Shown one piece after another: positions 45,259 through 58,109 of a stretch of DNA of 64,000 nt. A program made the translations under genes and the position numbers. The stretch lies in contig NC_051448.1 in NCBI RefSeq assembly GCF_001649575.2, forward strand, positions 18,073,932-18,137,931. Reading direction: 5' to 3'. A model generated the notes under the pieces. That model had not been told where the DNA came from and made no database searches. It saw only the letters and a list, made by a program, of their open reading frames with translations. How positions within the stretch are numbered: position 1 is the stretch's first letter; each line of letters opens with the position of its first letter. Source of the stretch: Kryptolebias marmoratus (lineage: Eukaryota > Chordata > Actinopteri > Cyprinodontiformes > Rivulidae).

Positions 45259-46264
45259 CTGAAGAAGCAGACAGCAGGGGGAAAAAAAAGGAACAAGGTC
45301 AGCTTGTGAAACACAGTTGGTTCGTCACATTAAGCCCTCAGCTTTGTTAAAGGTCAACAGGAGGAAATTTTTTTTTACAAGATTTGCAATCAGGCTGCAT
45401 TACATCTGAGGTGGAAAATATACATCATCATTTCCCACTGGAGCTTTCCATCCAATTCTGACTGGTACAGCAAATTTAGTGCTTCAATGGTTGAGGAAAT
45501 CCTGCCTTGTACAACTACCCTCTAATTACCAGTGTAACAGCAAAGTATTGACATTACATGGGGTTGCTGTCATAACACATGAAAACTGTTAAAGGTCTAA
45601 TGGTTACAGGGACACCGAAACTGTGCCGGTGATTTAACATCTCTGCAGCAGGGGAAAATTTAATTGTCAAGGGTGGTGTGATAATTGAGAGCAGACGGGA
45701 AATAACCCAAAAAAAAAACAAAAAAAAAAACGTAGACCTTAAATTCCTGGATTTATGACATCAGAAACAGTGTCGAATGATAGGCCTTAGTTCCACAGCG
45801 GGGTCTCTGTGACCAGACATGATTACGATCTGGGTAATTTACCAAGAAAAGAAACAAATTAAAGTGTGAGTTCAAATCCATCCCTGGTCCAATCAGACTA
45901 TTATCCTGTAAGAGCAACGCTGAGCTCGTTACACGCAGGCAGAGCGCGGTAATCGAAGGGGAACGGGGCGCCGAGTGTTGCACCACAATCAGAAATGGGC
46001 CTTTGATTGTCCTCTAGCGCAGACAGCTGTGGGAAGAACCCCGGCAGCCACGGCAAAAATGTAATCTGCTCACACCGAGCCGGAGATAAACACACATACC
46101 CACGCTCGGAGGGCGCACACATGCTGTCTCAGACACACGCACTAACAGACACGCAACATTCGGACATGAGGATTAAGTCTTGATATGTTCCGGGCTGTCC
46201 CCGTGTGGCGCAATCGCTCCCTAATCCAAGGTGATCATCGGCCGATCTGTCCCCTCACTCCGCA

Positions 46265-46284
46265 TGATTGACTGACAGCTGTCA
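46265..46284. promoter_or_regulatory. PBX half-site with MEIS/TGIF palindrome
   Basis: TGATTGAC (46265-46272) directly abuts TGACAGCTGTCA (46273-46284), a perfect 12-base palindrome. TGACAG is the core of MEIS/PKNOX/TGIF TALE homeodomain factors, and the palindrome is their known dimer site. TGATTGAC fits PBX. The site lies in repeat-free sequence about 1 kb upstream of the first coding exon. Confidence 0.5.
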
Positions 46285-46342
46285 CCCACGGCAACCCGCT
46301 GTAGCGTGACAACTGTCAGATCGCAACAGCTCTGGCTGCCAT

Positions 46343-46356
46343 GTCACCATGGCGAC
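46343..46356. promoter_or_regulatory. X-box-like motif
   Basis: GTCACCATGGCGAC, two mismatches from consensus in symmetric positions, 59 bases from the TALE palindrome. Confidence 0.4.
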
Positions 46357-46474
46357 AAAGCAAAACAACTCATCTCTGCTCTCGTCTGCCTTTTTTTTTT
46401 CGGTTTGTTTCGGCCTTCTTCTGTGTCTGCTCCTCTTCTGCCGTTTTAATCACCGAAAGGCGAAGGAGGAGACC

Positions 46475-47256
46475 TGTCTGTCTGTGTGTCTACTAGTAAA
46501 GTATCTCCTGAACCACTGGAAAGATTTTATTGAAACTTGCAGAAAGAAATTACTGGCTGTTCATCCCATCTCCTTAACCTTCGGAGTCAATCCGATTCAA
46601 AATGGTAGCCACAGCAAACTGACCCTAGCCACCCAGAAAAATGGCTAAAACGCAACAAATTTTACAGATATTGACCTAAAACTTGGGGTGGTAGTTGCTG
46701 ATACTGATCCCCAACACATATTCTGAGCACTAAAAGTTTGTGTGAGATCTTTGTTGAAAATTTAGCCGTTGTCAAAATATCTGATGAACCACTGAACAGA
46801 TTTGAATGAAACTACACAAACAATGGCTGTATTTTTTGTTATTTTTAAAGATATTGTGCTAAAATATGGAGTGGTAGTAGCTGACAGTCATTCACAGCAC
46901 ATACTCCACGATCTTTGCTCAGAACTTTAGCAGGACCTGTTGGAGTCAAACACAAGTGTCTGCTTGCAAAATTGCCACTGAACCGCCAGATGGATTTTTA
47001 TGAGGTTTTCAGAAAATAATGATTGGATTTGCATCTACAGCTGATGAACTTTTGGAATCAATCCAGGTCAAAATGGCTGCCACAGCTAATCAACTTAAGC
47101 AGCTGAAATTTGGAGGGCTGGTAGCTGAGACTCGTTCACAGATATCTCGTGATATTGCACATAATATTGCCGAGGTCTGACCAAAACAGCGACAGCTTTG
47201 TCATTTGTCGACATGCTGGGACAAAAGGCGGTGGGCGACACGCATTCCTTCACTTT
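46475..47256 (+). repeat. 300-base-unit element with end
   Basis: Units marked by ATCTCCTGAACCACTGG (46503), ATCTGATGAACCACTGAACA (46779) and a shortened third near 46984. It ends GGCGGTGGGCGACACGCATT then CCTTCAC at 47230-47256, the conserved terminus. Confidence 0.86.
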
Positions 47257-47634
47257 GACAGCTGCTTAACACTGTTGACAGGCTGTTGTGGAAGGACTGA
47301 GCTAAATATAGATCTGTGATGTATAGCCGCACACAGTCACCTCGCCGCTTCTTCCGACTGTCTCCGTGGCGCAGGAAAACGCTCCGTGGAGTCGGCGTGC
47401 CTTTGATCTCGTCCCGGCTTCCTGTCTTCCCCACCGCTGTCTGACGGCGTGCACGCTCATTCAACAAGCTGTACCTGTCTGAGGTACACCGTTTGTTGCA
47501 CCAGCGCTGACATTGAGCATAATGAATTCAAATTGCTCCGGTGACGACAAACGCCGCAGCTGAAAATAGTGCGCAAGACAATCAAAGAGATGGGCGAGGT
47601 GGCGAGTGTGTCTGATAGGCTTTTTCAAGGTGCA

Positions 47635-48460
47635 TGTGTGTGTGTGTTTATGCTGGATTTTGACAGGCCTGTCAGGGGTGTGTGTTTTGAGCAGGAGGAA
47701 AGGACATCGTAGTGACATTGTTCCTGGTAGGAAGTCCACCGGAATGCAGAGACGCCTCTGATGCGCTCTTTCTTCCCTGACTCCTCTTCCTCCTCCTTGT
47801 TATGTTGCCATAGCGGCGAGGGGGCCGTGAAACATTACGGCTGACAGTAAAGTCATCTCATTTTACTGTTGCTATGACAACAAACTCCTCACTGTTGGTT
47901 GGGGCCATTGCGAGCTGCCGCCCAAGCCTCGTGCCTGAGACTGTTCGTGTGTGTGTAGACGTGTGCGTGCGCGCGTGTGTGTGTGTCACCAACTCTCCCA
48001 GGGGCTCTCATAAAGCTTAACACACTCGCTCAGCTCTAAACAAACTTCCATGAAACTTCTATAATGGCCCCTCAGGACCAACTGCTAAAGGACAAATGCA
48101 GATATCGCTCAAGTTCAGGCTAAATGATGCTTGCTGTGCGCGTGTGCGAGCGAACGTGTGTCTGTGTGTGTTTGTGTTAGAAGCATCCTCACATTTGTTT
48201 GACAGATGGGACTGTGCTATTCTCTCTGTCTTCCTCATTCTCTGGATCTCCTTTGTGTTTGCACGCTTTGTTTTGATTTGTGTTCGTCTCTGTTTGGCGT
48301 GTCCACATTTGGATCAGCGTGTGCATATGTGCGTGTTTTGTCTCTCTGCTTGTGTGTGTGTGTGTGTGTGTGGACTGTAAACACACGTTCTTGAGGTAAA
48401 GCACTGTGCGCACCAATTTCATTTAAAGCAGCAGAAATCCCCCCTCCCACACACACACCC
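47635..48460. repeat. TG/CA microsatellite island
   Basis: (TG)n at 47635-47647, TG/CG-mixed repeat at 47948-47988, TG-rich at 48150-48176, and (TG)n at 48351-48372. Long ORFs here are translations of the repeat. Confidence 0.9.
47804..47881. promoter_or_regulatory. Pair of X-box motifs
   Basis: GTTGCCATAGCGGC (47804-47817) and GTTGCTATGACAAC (47868-47881; both half-sites well matched). CTGACAG, a TALE core, lies between at 47841. Confidence 0.5.
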
Positions 48461-50339
48461 TCAGCACCACACTGGTTTTGTTTGCACTCTGCACCCCGAG
48501 CGTATGGACTTTAAAAGACACCATTCATTTAGAATAAATGACGTTCTCCACTGGAAACACCTTTCTCGAACGCTTTAGCGGCTGGTGCTACACTCAAGTT
48601 AGACTGTTGCTATTATTACGCTGCCATGAATATACAGTAAACGCTAGGAGACGTTGACAGGTAACAACAGCTTGAAACTACTTTTTGCAACTGAGCTGAA
48701 CGTTCAAACTTAACAACTTAAATAGTCCTTTTACTCAGCAGCGCTATTATGCAGCACAGAAGTGTGTAAATGATCGGTGAATTAATGGAAACAACATTTT
48801 CTCATTTTTAAAGGTGCCAAACGGGGCTGAACAACGCATCAACAAAAAGAAAAAATTGAACGTTGATACAACAATATTAGTATTACTAAACTGTGTAGAA
48901 GGATGCAGAAATGATGAGGAATGAGGAAGAAAGTGGTGAGATTTTGAAAGTCACTCAGGGTTTTGGAATTGAGGCAACATGAAACTATGGTTACAGATGC
49001 CATTTTGATAAATCTGCTAATACAGAATCAGTCAAAACATTCCCCAGTTTGTCTTTCCTCAACTTTTAACTGGTGCTGTATAAGTTCAACAGGCCTGAGT
49101 TTATAAATATTACAATGACTTGTGACGTACACGACAAAAACCACAAATCACACATAACCCGAAAGATAAACTGGGATTGGGACCAACCTCCTCTGCCAAG
49201 TCGGTCTAGTACAAGTCTTAAGTCCCGCCCTGTCCATATAAGCGAGGAGAACATTCCCCTTGGTAAAATAAAATAAAAAATACACCATAAACAACTTTTT
49301 TCGGGTGTTTATTCTTACTGATTCACATTGTTCCTACCTTGCTGCTGTATGCTCTATGACTTCTTCTTGTTTTTATAAATTGCAACAATCTATTTGATTT
49401 CTTTCTCTTTTTTTTAAATTAAATTATAGCCATTAAATTTTGATGAACCTGTTTGTACAGTTGATTGCACAGCAGCTCATCATGACAATATGTAATTAAA
49501 ACTTAGTTCTGGGGTAAAAATTAAAATTATTTCTCTTTAACAAGCTAAGCTAACAAGGAAGCACCTAGAGCCGAGCACAAGATTCGTCCAAGTTGAGATC
49601 TTGCGCTCTCTTGGCCACACGTCCCTATTTTCATGCGGTGAAAAATAAATTCACGACTGACGACGTTGAGCCGCCCCGCATACAGACAGTGGATCAACAG
49701 AAAACAGAAAAGTTTTCAGGCCGACGCATTTCTTCTTCATTTCAGCAGAATCTCATGCCAACACCAGCTTCACACTAACTTGATTTATTAAGTTAGCCCG
49801 AGGCTTTGGAAAAGCTATTCCAGAGCTGTGACTGTTCACTTAAATTACTATTTTTAAACTAAAGAACAAACTTTGTGATTGTTTGTTTTTTCCATTTTCT
49901 AAAACAGACAATTAAACCGAAAAAAAAAAAAAAGTCTCTAAATTAGACAGGAAGTAATAAAAACAGATGGCACCAAAGGCTTGCCACTGATTCAGAGTTA
50001 TTAGGAAAGTCTTGGTAGCAGCTGTAGGTCCTAGTCGTACAGCATAACATCCAACCACAGTTTCAAACTCAAGTTTTTACCATTACATTTAAAAAAAATG
50101 CTACTCCTGGTAGAAAACTACACAAGTAATAGGAAACAGAAGACGAATGAACATGATAAAATTCAGAAACTCAACAAAAAAAAAACCCTCCTGAACAGGC
50201 TCTTTTAGAGCCCTGCTTATTTTAGGTTGCATGAAACGTTTTCTTGAAAAGCCTGTCATTTAAAAATAGAAATGCATTTGAAGAAATGCAGTTTGCATGC
50301 CAAAGTTTTAAGCAAAATTTCTTCTTAAACAAAAATATA

Positions 50340-50585
50340 CCTGCAGAATGTGTAGGGGATGACTCTCAGCTATGACCACACCAGATTTTGACTCAACATT
50401 TGTCAAACTGACAAAGTTATAGCCATTTTTGTGCTGGCTATGCTTGATTAGCTGCCACAGCTAACCAGTTGTCCAATTATTAATTTTTGAGATTTTCTTC
50501 ATAATCCGTGCTCTGGTTCATGCGATATTTTGCTAACAGTCAGACAAAGTAACACACAGACACAGGCAATTACATTATTGCCTGC
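50340..50585 (-). repeat. 300-base-unit element, single unit with hairpin end
   Basis: GGGGATGACTCTCAGCTATG at 50354, ATATTTTGCTAACAGTCAGA at about 50525, then GACACAGGCAATTACATTAT and TGCCTGCC. GGCAAT and ATTGCC form a clean hairpin in the terminus. Confidence 0.82.
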
Positions 50586-51368
50586 CTGTCATGAAAGCAA
50601 TTGAATAAAACTATATGGCAACCATGTGATCCTGTTTGTTTTTGAAGCTGTCCAAAGCTGATGAGACGAAGCACAGAACCAGAAGAGATGTTAATTTGTA
50701 CCGCCGTCGATGCCCTCGATGTAGGTCTGCTGACCTGTGGGCCGCTCCGTCCCTCTGAAGTCTTTGCAGCTGGAAGCTGAGGCCACCAATATTTACACGA
50801 ACAGGGAGGGGGGAGGGAGGTTAATAAACTCCTCTGAGAGAAGACGGGGTGTAAGCTAATTCATGTGCTCTAATTGACAGTGTAATCATCTTACGCTGCA
50901 TTCACGCTCTCGCAGATACTCGTCCAGATCACATGCCACATTTACGTCATCCTCGGAAGATCTCCATTCCCCGTTGGCAGCTTTTTCTGTCTGACTTGCA
51001 GGCTTTTTGGGGGGGGGGGGGGAATAGCTGAAGCCAGAGGAAACATTCCAGTAATGTCCTTCATTTCACCGTTTTGCACCGCTGCACCATTAGCCAAACT
51101 GACTTTTAGAAAAATCCCCAAGTCATCAAATTACCCCCCCCCCAAGCCCCCACTCCAAAACCACATCAGTGCAGAATTATTAAAATAAAACCAGGTTTGG
51201 CTCATGACATGCTGTCAGCAGCTCATTTGTGCTTTACTCCAGGCCTCTGAGTATACTGAAGGCAACTATTAGAACATTGTCAATTTGATTGCTGCTCCCC
51301 ACTTCCCTGTCAATCTTCACTATACGGTGCAATAAAGTCAGTGCCATGAAAATACCCCCCCCCCCCCC

Positions 51369-51811
51369 NNNNNNNNNNNNNNNNNNNNNNNNNNNNNNNN
51401 NNNNNNNNNNNNNNNNNNNNNNNNNNNNNNNNNNNNNNNNNNNNNNNNNNNNNNNNNNNNNNNNNNNNNNNNNNNNNNNNNNNNNNNNNNNNNNNNNNNN
51501 NNNNNNNNNNNNNNNNNNNNNNNNNNNNNNNNNNNNNNNNNNNNNNNNNNNNNNNNNNNNNNNNNNNNNNNNNNNNNNNNNNNNNNNNNNNNNNNNNNNN
51601 NNNNNNNNNNNNNNNNNNNNNNNNNNNNNNNNNNNNNNNNNNNNNNNNNNNNNNNNNNNNNNNNNNNNNNNNNNNNNNNNNNNNNNNNNNNNNNNNNNNN
51701 NNNNNNNNNNNNNNNNNNNNNNNNNNNNNNNNNNNNNNNNNNNNNNNNNNNNNNNNNNNNNNNNNNNNNNNNNNNNNNNNNNNNNNNNNNNNNNNNNNNN
51801 NNNNNNNNNNN
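51369..51811. other. Assembly gap (443 N), C-run left and G-run right
   Basis: The largest gap. Left flank is C15 and right flank is G12, so the flanking runs are of opposite strand sense. Confidence 1.
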
Positions 51812-52599
51812 GGGGGGGGGGGGCGGCTTTGGGGAAGCAGAGCAACGCCAGTCACAAGGTCGGACTGCATCTCGTTTTCATGTCATCCACAGCAGCAAGG
51901 AGTTACGGAGTGGAGGTCAGGGGTCAGGACGTCCCCGAGGACCTGCTCCTGACCCCTCTGTCCCCGTTGTGCTCCATGCTGGCTGGCAGCTAAAAAACAG
52001 TTGCACAAACATAAACGCACTCAGAGAACATCAGTTCACCACATCAATGGTTTCTATTTGCAAAGATGGGATAAAATAGATCTGATATTTGACGATTAAC
52101 TTCTCCAAAAAACTGCAGTTTGTTTTTCTTTTTGTTTAAGTTTTATTGTAAACCCTGCAGCTTAACTTCATCCCTTTCTGTTTCACATGCACCACTCATA
52201 AGAACCAAAACGCCACATTTCCTGAATGTGCGTACGTGATAAAAACAAATCTGGGTTTTTCTTAACGACCTAGGAGTTACAAGGGTATCCACAATACAAA
52301 AAAGAGACTTTTTTTCTTTTTTTTCTTTTTGTTGCAGCTGCAGCATTTTGTTTGTGTGACGGGAGGTGTCGGGTTGGCCCGGGGCTCAGGCCTCTCCCAC
52401 ACGTTACGTAAAGCTGTGACACAAAAGTCCGCCAAAGCAGCGGTTTGGGGAAAACAACAAAAAACAGGAAGTCTTGAGAACATCTACAGAAATCAAATTA
52501 ATAATGATAAAAATGATTGCAAACAGTGCAGCTTGCCACAACTGTTATAGACAAAGACAGTAGTTGTAATATGAAAATCCTGCCATGCCTTGAAGAGTT

Positions 52600-53110
52600 T
52601 TAAACTGAGATTTATTTGCGTTGAGAAATGTTGCAGTTACAGCTGTTTTGGTCAAACAATGTTACGTGTGACGTCACCCAATGTGTCAAAGTATGTGTTG
52701 GGGATGACTCTCACCTTCTGCCACATCAAATTTTAGCTCAATATATGTAAACCTGACTGAGTTATAACCAATGTTGTGTTTACTAATGCCAATTAGTGTG
52801 GGGGCCATCTTGAATTCCAAACGTTAATCCCTTTTACACATCCCTTGATTACTTTCTGAGAGTTTCAATAAAACGTGCCCAGTGGTTCAATCGATAAATA
52901 CACTTTACTCCTTAGAGCACGTTTAAAACAACCAAAGTTGACCAAAGTGCTGCACAATCAAACCATAAAACAAATAGATGAAGAGCAAAAACAGAAATGA
53001 GATGACAGTTTAAACACAAATTTAAGGCAAAGTTACTTCAAAGCCAAAGCTATATCTTGCATTTAAAAGGTCATGAGATATTTTGCTAACACTACAGACA
53101 AACGCACATG
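52600..53110 (-). repeat. 300-base-unit element split by an insertion
   Basis: GGGGATGACTCTCACCTTCT and AAATTTTAGCTCAATATATG near 52700-52750, then GTGCCCAGTGGTTCA at 52876. The expected next phrase, CATGAGATATTTTGCTAACA, only appears at 53072. The roughly 180 bases between (52893-53070), including AAGTTGACCAAAGTGCTGCA, are foreign to the element. Confidence 0.75.
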
Positions 53111-54189
53111 CACGTACAGATACATACCACAACCTCTTTGAACAGCAGGTGATAAATATAATGGTCCAAGAGGCTGGCTTTGTTGCAGTTTTTGTATACT
53201 TCACCCAGCATTGATCATGGTCACAAGTGTCTGCAGCTTTTGTTTTGTGGGTCATAAGCTGGAGTTTCAACTGGAAACAGATACAAACACAAAACGAACC
53301 AAACATACAAAGACTCTTGACGAAAACAAAGAGGAAGCAAGCAAACTTTAACCTCATTTCAGCCAACATTTCTGTACTCAAACGTCATCAGTTGAAGCAA
53401 AACACGGGTTTATTAAAATTGTTCTAGCTGTTCGTGCTGAATCGAATAATCCTCTGGAAGGGGGGGAAAAAAAAAAAGGAACAAAGTTACGCCCATTTAG
53501 GTGAAGTGTTGCCAGAACAGAATAGCAGCGTCTGTCAAAAGCAGTTAGATCTATGTTGAATCAGCATGGAGGCCGCTGAACTTCCGGGAACAACAAAAAC
53601 ACCAGATTTAAGAGGCTGCTTCCTCCCAATCATCGCTATCTGTGAGTCAAGTGTGATAAAAATACAAGTTTCACGTAATGAGTATAGATGTGAAGCACTT
53701 TTATTCCACACAAAGAAGAACTGTTTGATTCCTCTCATATAAAAACGTGAGGTTCTTTCATTTAACGAAAATAAATGTTTTTTATTGATAAATTACTTAA
53801 AAGGGTTGATTTTTAAGCACCTTACTGAAGGTACTGTTTTCTGCTGAAGTTGTATTTTTGTTCGTCAATGTTCATGAAATCTGAGGCAATTTTCAGCTGA
53901 AAAATTGTTCGAATTTATTCACGCACCGTGTGATTAGACATTTTAGGAAAGTTGGAAACAAAATAAAATGGATACCATAGAGCCCCACGCTGAGGTGCCG
54001 ACGGGATTTTCGAACAATTTAGACGTTAATGACACTATATTAAAATAGTTGCCTTATTTGAAAGAGTTTTCGCAGTGTTTTGTATTTTATGTTCTATTTT
54101 TTGTGCTCACGAAGCCACATTTTCTATAATTTTGCTGATTCTATGTTATTATTTTGTGGAAAATAAAACAATTAAGGGGGAAAAAATGC

Positions 54190-54347
54190 AATTAGGATGT
54201 CACTACAATGATATTTCTAGGTGAAAAAGTCGTATTTCTACTAAGACAGAACCATGTTCACTGGGTTTTATTGTAGGTTTTGACTCGGGGCCCCCCCCTC
54301 TTTTACATACGGTCCCCTGACCATGAAAAATCCTAGCCCCGCCACTG
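54190..54347 (-). mobile_element. Probable hAT-type terminal fragment
   Basis: The minus strand starts CAGTGGCGGGGCTAGGATTT, a terminus common among hAT elements (CAGTGGCG...). The matching opposite end was not found. Confidence 0.35.
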
Positions 54348-57300
54348 ACCTTCACTGCTGTAATACATATAGTTTGTGTGGGCAAAATAATGTAAAAAAA
54401 TATTTAAACACAACTTCATGCACCTTTCCAAAACCTTGTACAGCCGTGAATAAAAGCTCAACTGTTGCAGCTTTTTATATGACACACGGTGAAATGTTTG
54501 AGGTAATTGATGCACAGTTGTAATGTATATTAAAATAAAAATACATACGAGTTGGAACCTCATTCAAAAAAGGTCATAGTCTGTGGTTTTGCTGAGGATT
54601 GAATATCGTTTCCTCTTTCTATCGGCAAGCCAACGTTGCAGATAACAAGCTCGTGATTATATAGTTAGGGGAACCAAGCCCCAGAACTTTCAGCTTGAAA
54701 AATGATAGCGAGCATTAAACACATCACCGGGGCCACTGCTTATGTTGGAAAAAAATAACTCTGCTGCTTCACGAAACAAAGCTCAGGCTCGTGTAATTAA
54801 AAAAAAAAAAAAAAGAGAGAATATAAGATTAAACAAAAACGGACAAACAAACATGGCAAGTGAATGATTCGAGGCGACAGAGAGCCTCTGTCCTTCAAAT
54901 GAGGCTAACCATTGAAGCAAATAAACATTTGGATCAGGCAAACACACAGTCACTTCGGTCTGACTCATCAGCAGCCGACAAACGGACAGCCGCGCTTGCT
55001 CCGTGGCTCTCCGAGGACGGAGAGCGATTAGAGTGAGATGTACACGCAAACTGAAGCAAACTGAGGTGGACGCTTGAAGGTGACTTGTGCGTGCGCAGCC
55101 TGGAGGTGGCGTACAAGCGTAGTGGGCTGACTGCAACACCCAGGTCAAGCTTTAAAAAAAGCCCAGGCCTACGGCTCAGCTGCCTGGGTATGACTATGAC
55201 ACATCCTAGACCCACTTGCAACTGTGCACGCTCGTTCTGCTGCAGCCGACTTTACACAACAAGCCCGAAAGTGGTCGGCAGAAATGCGTGGAGCACTCTG
55301 CAAACTCTTCTGTCAGCTGCCAGCACCAAATTACAATGTTCTGTCTGCACACAGAGGGCTCCAAATAACATTTCAACTTTAGTTACTGGCATTCTGTTTT
55401 TTAACCAGTTCTTTTTATGGACGACGTATGTCACACTGAATAACCACTCCATCTTATAATAAACTATAAACAACCCTGTCTCTGTAAGTCTACTTTCAAA
55501 TGCAAAAAAAATAAGAAGTATAAACATTTTTTGGATGCCAGTCACTGTGACACAACTAAAAGGGTTCAGAGAATTATTCGTAGGTGTATCCCAAGGTTGG
55601 GGTCAGGGTGCAACTATAGTTTGTGAAACAACAAGTGTTTTTTTTTTGACAAGATCTACAGAACGTGCCAATCACATATTCAGATTTACATGAAAACAGC
55701 AGTCGTAAATTAATTTCAAAATATAACAGAACGGTTGCTGAGGCAGTGTCTAACCGCTGGTCTGACATTGTGTTTTTCAGACCTTTCATGACAAGCCCCA
55801 CCCCTGAAAACACTTAGCTCTCCAAGTACCACCATTATGGCATGCATTAAAAATCAAGCCTCCCATCTTCGGGCTTGTAGTGAAACGTTTCAAACAGATT
55901 GCTCGGTGCGCTTGTTTATGTAAGCTGCTCAACCTACTTCAACGTGCAACTCTAACAAAACCTGCTTCTTTTATCCCAACCTTAATTCTTCAACAATCCC
56001 AGTTGATTATATGTCACACATCAAAGGCTTGATCATCTCTGGCTGGGCTTTTCAAGGGTGAGGGTGTCTGCTGCTACCTGCTGAAACACCCTCAAACTGA
56101 GGTGTTTTGATTGCTAAATAATCTGAAAAAGCTTCAGATTTTACCTCCTGAGCTAAACTAAAAAGATGGCATTTTGATTGACGTGCCTCAGCCCACGCCT
56201 TGTCTTTAACTCGCAGGATCGCGGGGAACCACTGAGATACGACAAACACCTGACCCTGGTTGAAGGGTGCAGGTACAAATATGATGGCTCCATGTACTTA
56301 CTTCTGAAAACCCGCCTCATAAACTGGGGGTCTTGGCTCTTCTTCTGCCCCACAGCAAATCAATACAGATCTGAGATAACTTCCTGGCTGTTCTGCCTGC
56401 ACCTTTTGTTGCTCATGAGTCACATAGAGACTTCACTGGCCACCCTATAAACGAAGCTCATTTCCACGGCTCGTATTCAGGATCTCGTTTGATTAATCAT
56501 GAGCCACGTTTAATAACCACAGGTGAGGGCTGAAACGTGGATGGACCAGTAAAATAAGAGCAGTGCATGTTAGTTCAGCTCATTCTTCAGCTCGATAGAA
56601 TGGACCCATGAACAAGATACAGAGAAGCTCATCCCAAACCCAGAGGCTCCACATTCATTACACTTTTATTTTTATTTTTTTGCTTGAGAACCAACACCTG
56701 AAAACAGGATATCTGGGTAACCGCACCCTTCACTCAACTTCTGCTTCCGAACTGCAGGTGAAACCAAGAAACATCATTTTACTCAGCCGATCGAGAAGGT
56801 CATTAATTTCCAGCAAATCACGGCAAGCCTAAAGGTTGTCCGAAATAACGTCCCTGACAATATTTTGTGTTAATGTCCGAACAGAACACGAAGCCACGAG
56901 GATACTGAAAATGCCTAAATTTCCAACAGGATTTCTGTTCAAGGTGTATTTTTGAGGTGAATGAATCAGACTGAAACTAAACCCAACGAGCTAACAGTGT
57001 CATTGTTGTCTTCCACTATCCCACAGTGGAAATATTGTTGGAAAAAAAGGAGCTCTCGACGTCAAGGAATTCAGCGAATGTGGTGAGTTGTAATATTTTT
57101 ACGTGGTAAAAATGATCTGAAACCAAATTCAGGTTTGGCAGCATCCCAACAATATTTATAGGTATGACAGTGCTAAAGATAACATTTACTATCTGACTGT
57201 TTTCATCTTTTCTTCCTCTCCTGCTTGAGAAATCCCCACCTTTGTCCTTTCCTCTCCCTCGAAGGCCTCTCTGTCTTTTCTCTTTGACACTGAGCAGCTC

Positions 57301-58109
57301 CCTGTTGGCACTTTGTGCTCTTTTACAATTTTGTGGGAAAGGAGAGACAGAACCGGAGAGTAAGAAAGGAAAAAAGAAAGAGAAAGGCAGACTGCCAGAA
57401 ACACTATACGATATATCAAAGCAGCCAGTGCACAGCCAATAGAGCTTTGATATTGGGCAGGGAGGAGAGCAGACCACAAAAGAGCAAGGAGAAAGCCTCG
57501 GTGACCTGCTTAAAGAGGGGAGCGTCATCTATCGGGATCCCTGCATTGAGGGGAGAGCGGGCTGGATGATGCTTTGAGTTAGAGAGTGAGGTTTTTGGGT
57601 TTTTTTTAAGCTGTTTGTCCTGGAGTCAAAAAAAAAAAAAAAAGAAACAGGACTCTCTCTCGCTCTGTCTGTCTCTGCTGTCTCTTTCCCCCGGCTTTTC
57701 CACTTATCTTTAACAAACAGCAGCTCAGGCTTTCAGCCACCGGTCAAAAGTTTGTCCCGACAGCAAAAAACCATGGCAACAACCACTGGAAGAGCGTTTC
57801 CAGCTCCAAAGGTCCATCCTCTCTGGCTTCCCAGTGCTGGCCCTGCTCTTTGGCCCAAATAATGACGGACTGGATCCAATGAGCAAAACAACTCGAGCTT
57901 GGAGATAAAAGTTTAGCGATCGAGAAGATAAATCCCTGACTCACTGCTGGTTGCGAATCTCATGACTTAAGAATTCATGAGGTCACCTTTGGCTTAAGGA
58001 GATGGAGTGTAAAAGCGTCTTCTGGCTGAGGAGAGGAAAAAAGTGCAAAGACGAGAACAAGAGAGTGAGGCAGCAATCTGTCAGGCTCCTATAGAGTCCT
58101 CTCCGGCCT

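Noticed and set aside
44650..45309. Plus-strand ORFs of 115 and 101 residues
   Set aside because: Antisense shadows of the first coding FOXN3 exon.
51234..51993. ORFs of 186-234 residues
   Set aside because: More than two thirds of each is the 443-base N gap, so the open frame is an artefact.
54203..54385. ORF containing GGARIFHGQGTVCKRGGG
   Set aside because: A phrase commonly predicted from this type of repeat end; explained by the hAT-like terminal fragment.
57016..57528. 170-residue minus-strand ORF
   Set aside because: No recognisable domain; pyrimidine-rich intron sequence with Ser/Phe/Leu bias and no convincing splice sites.
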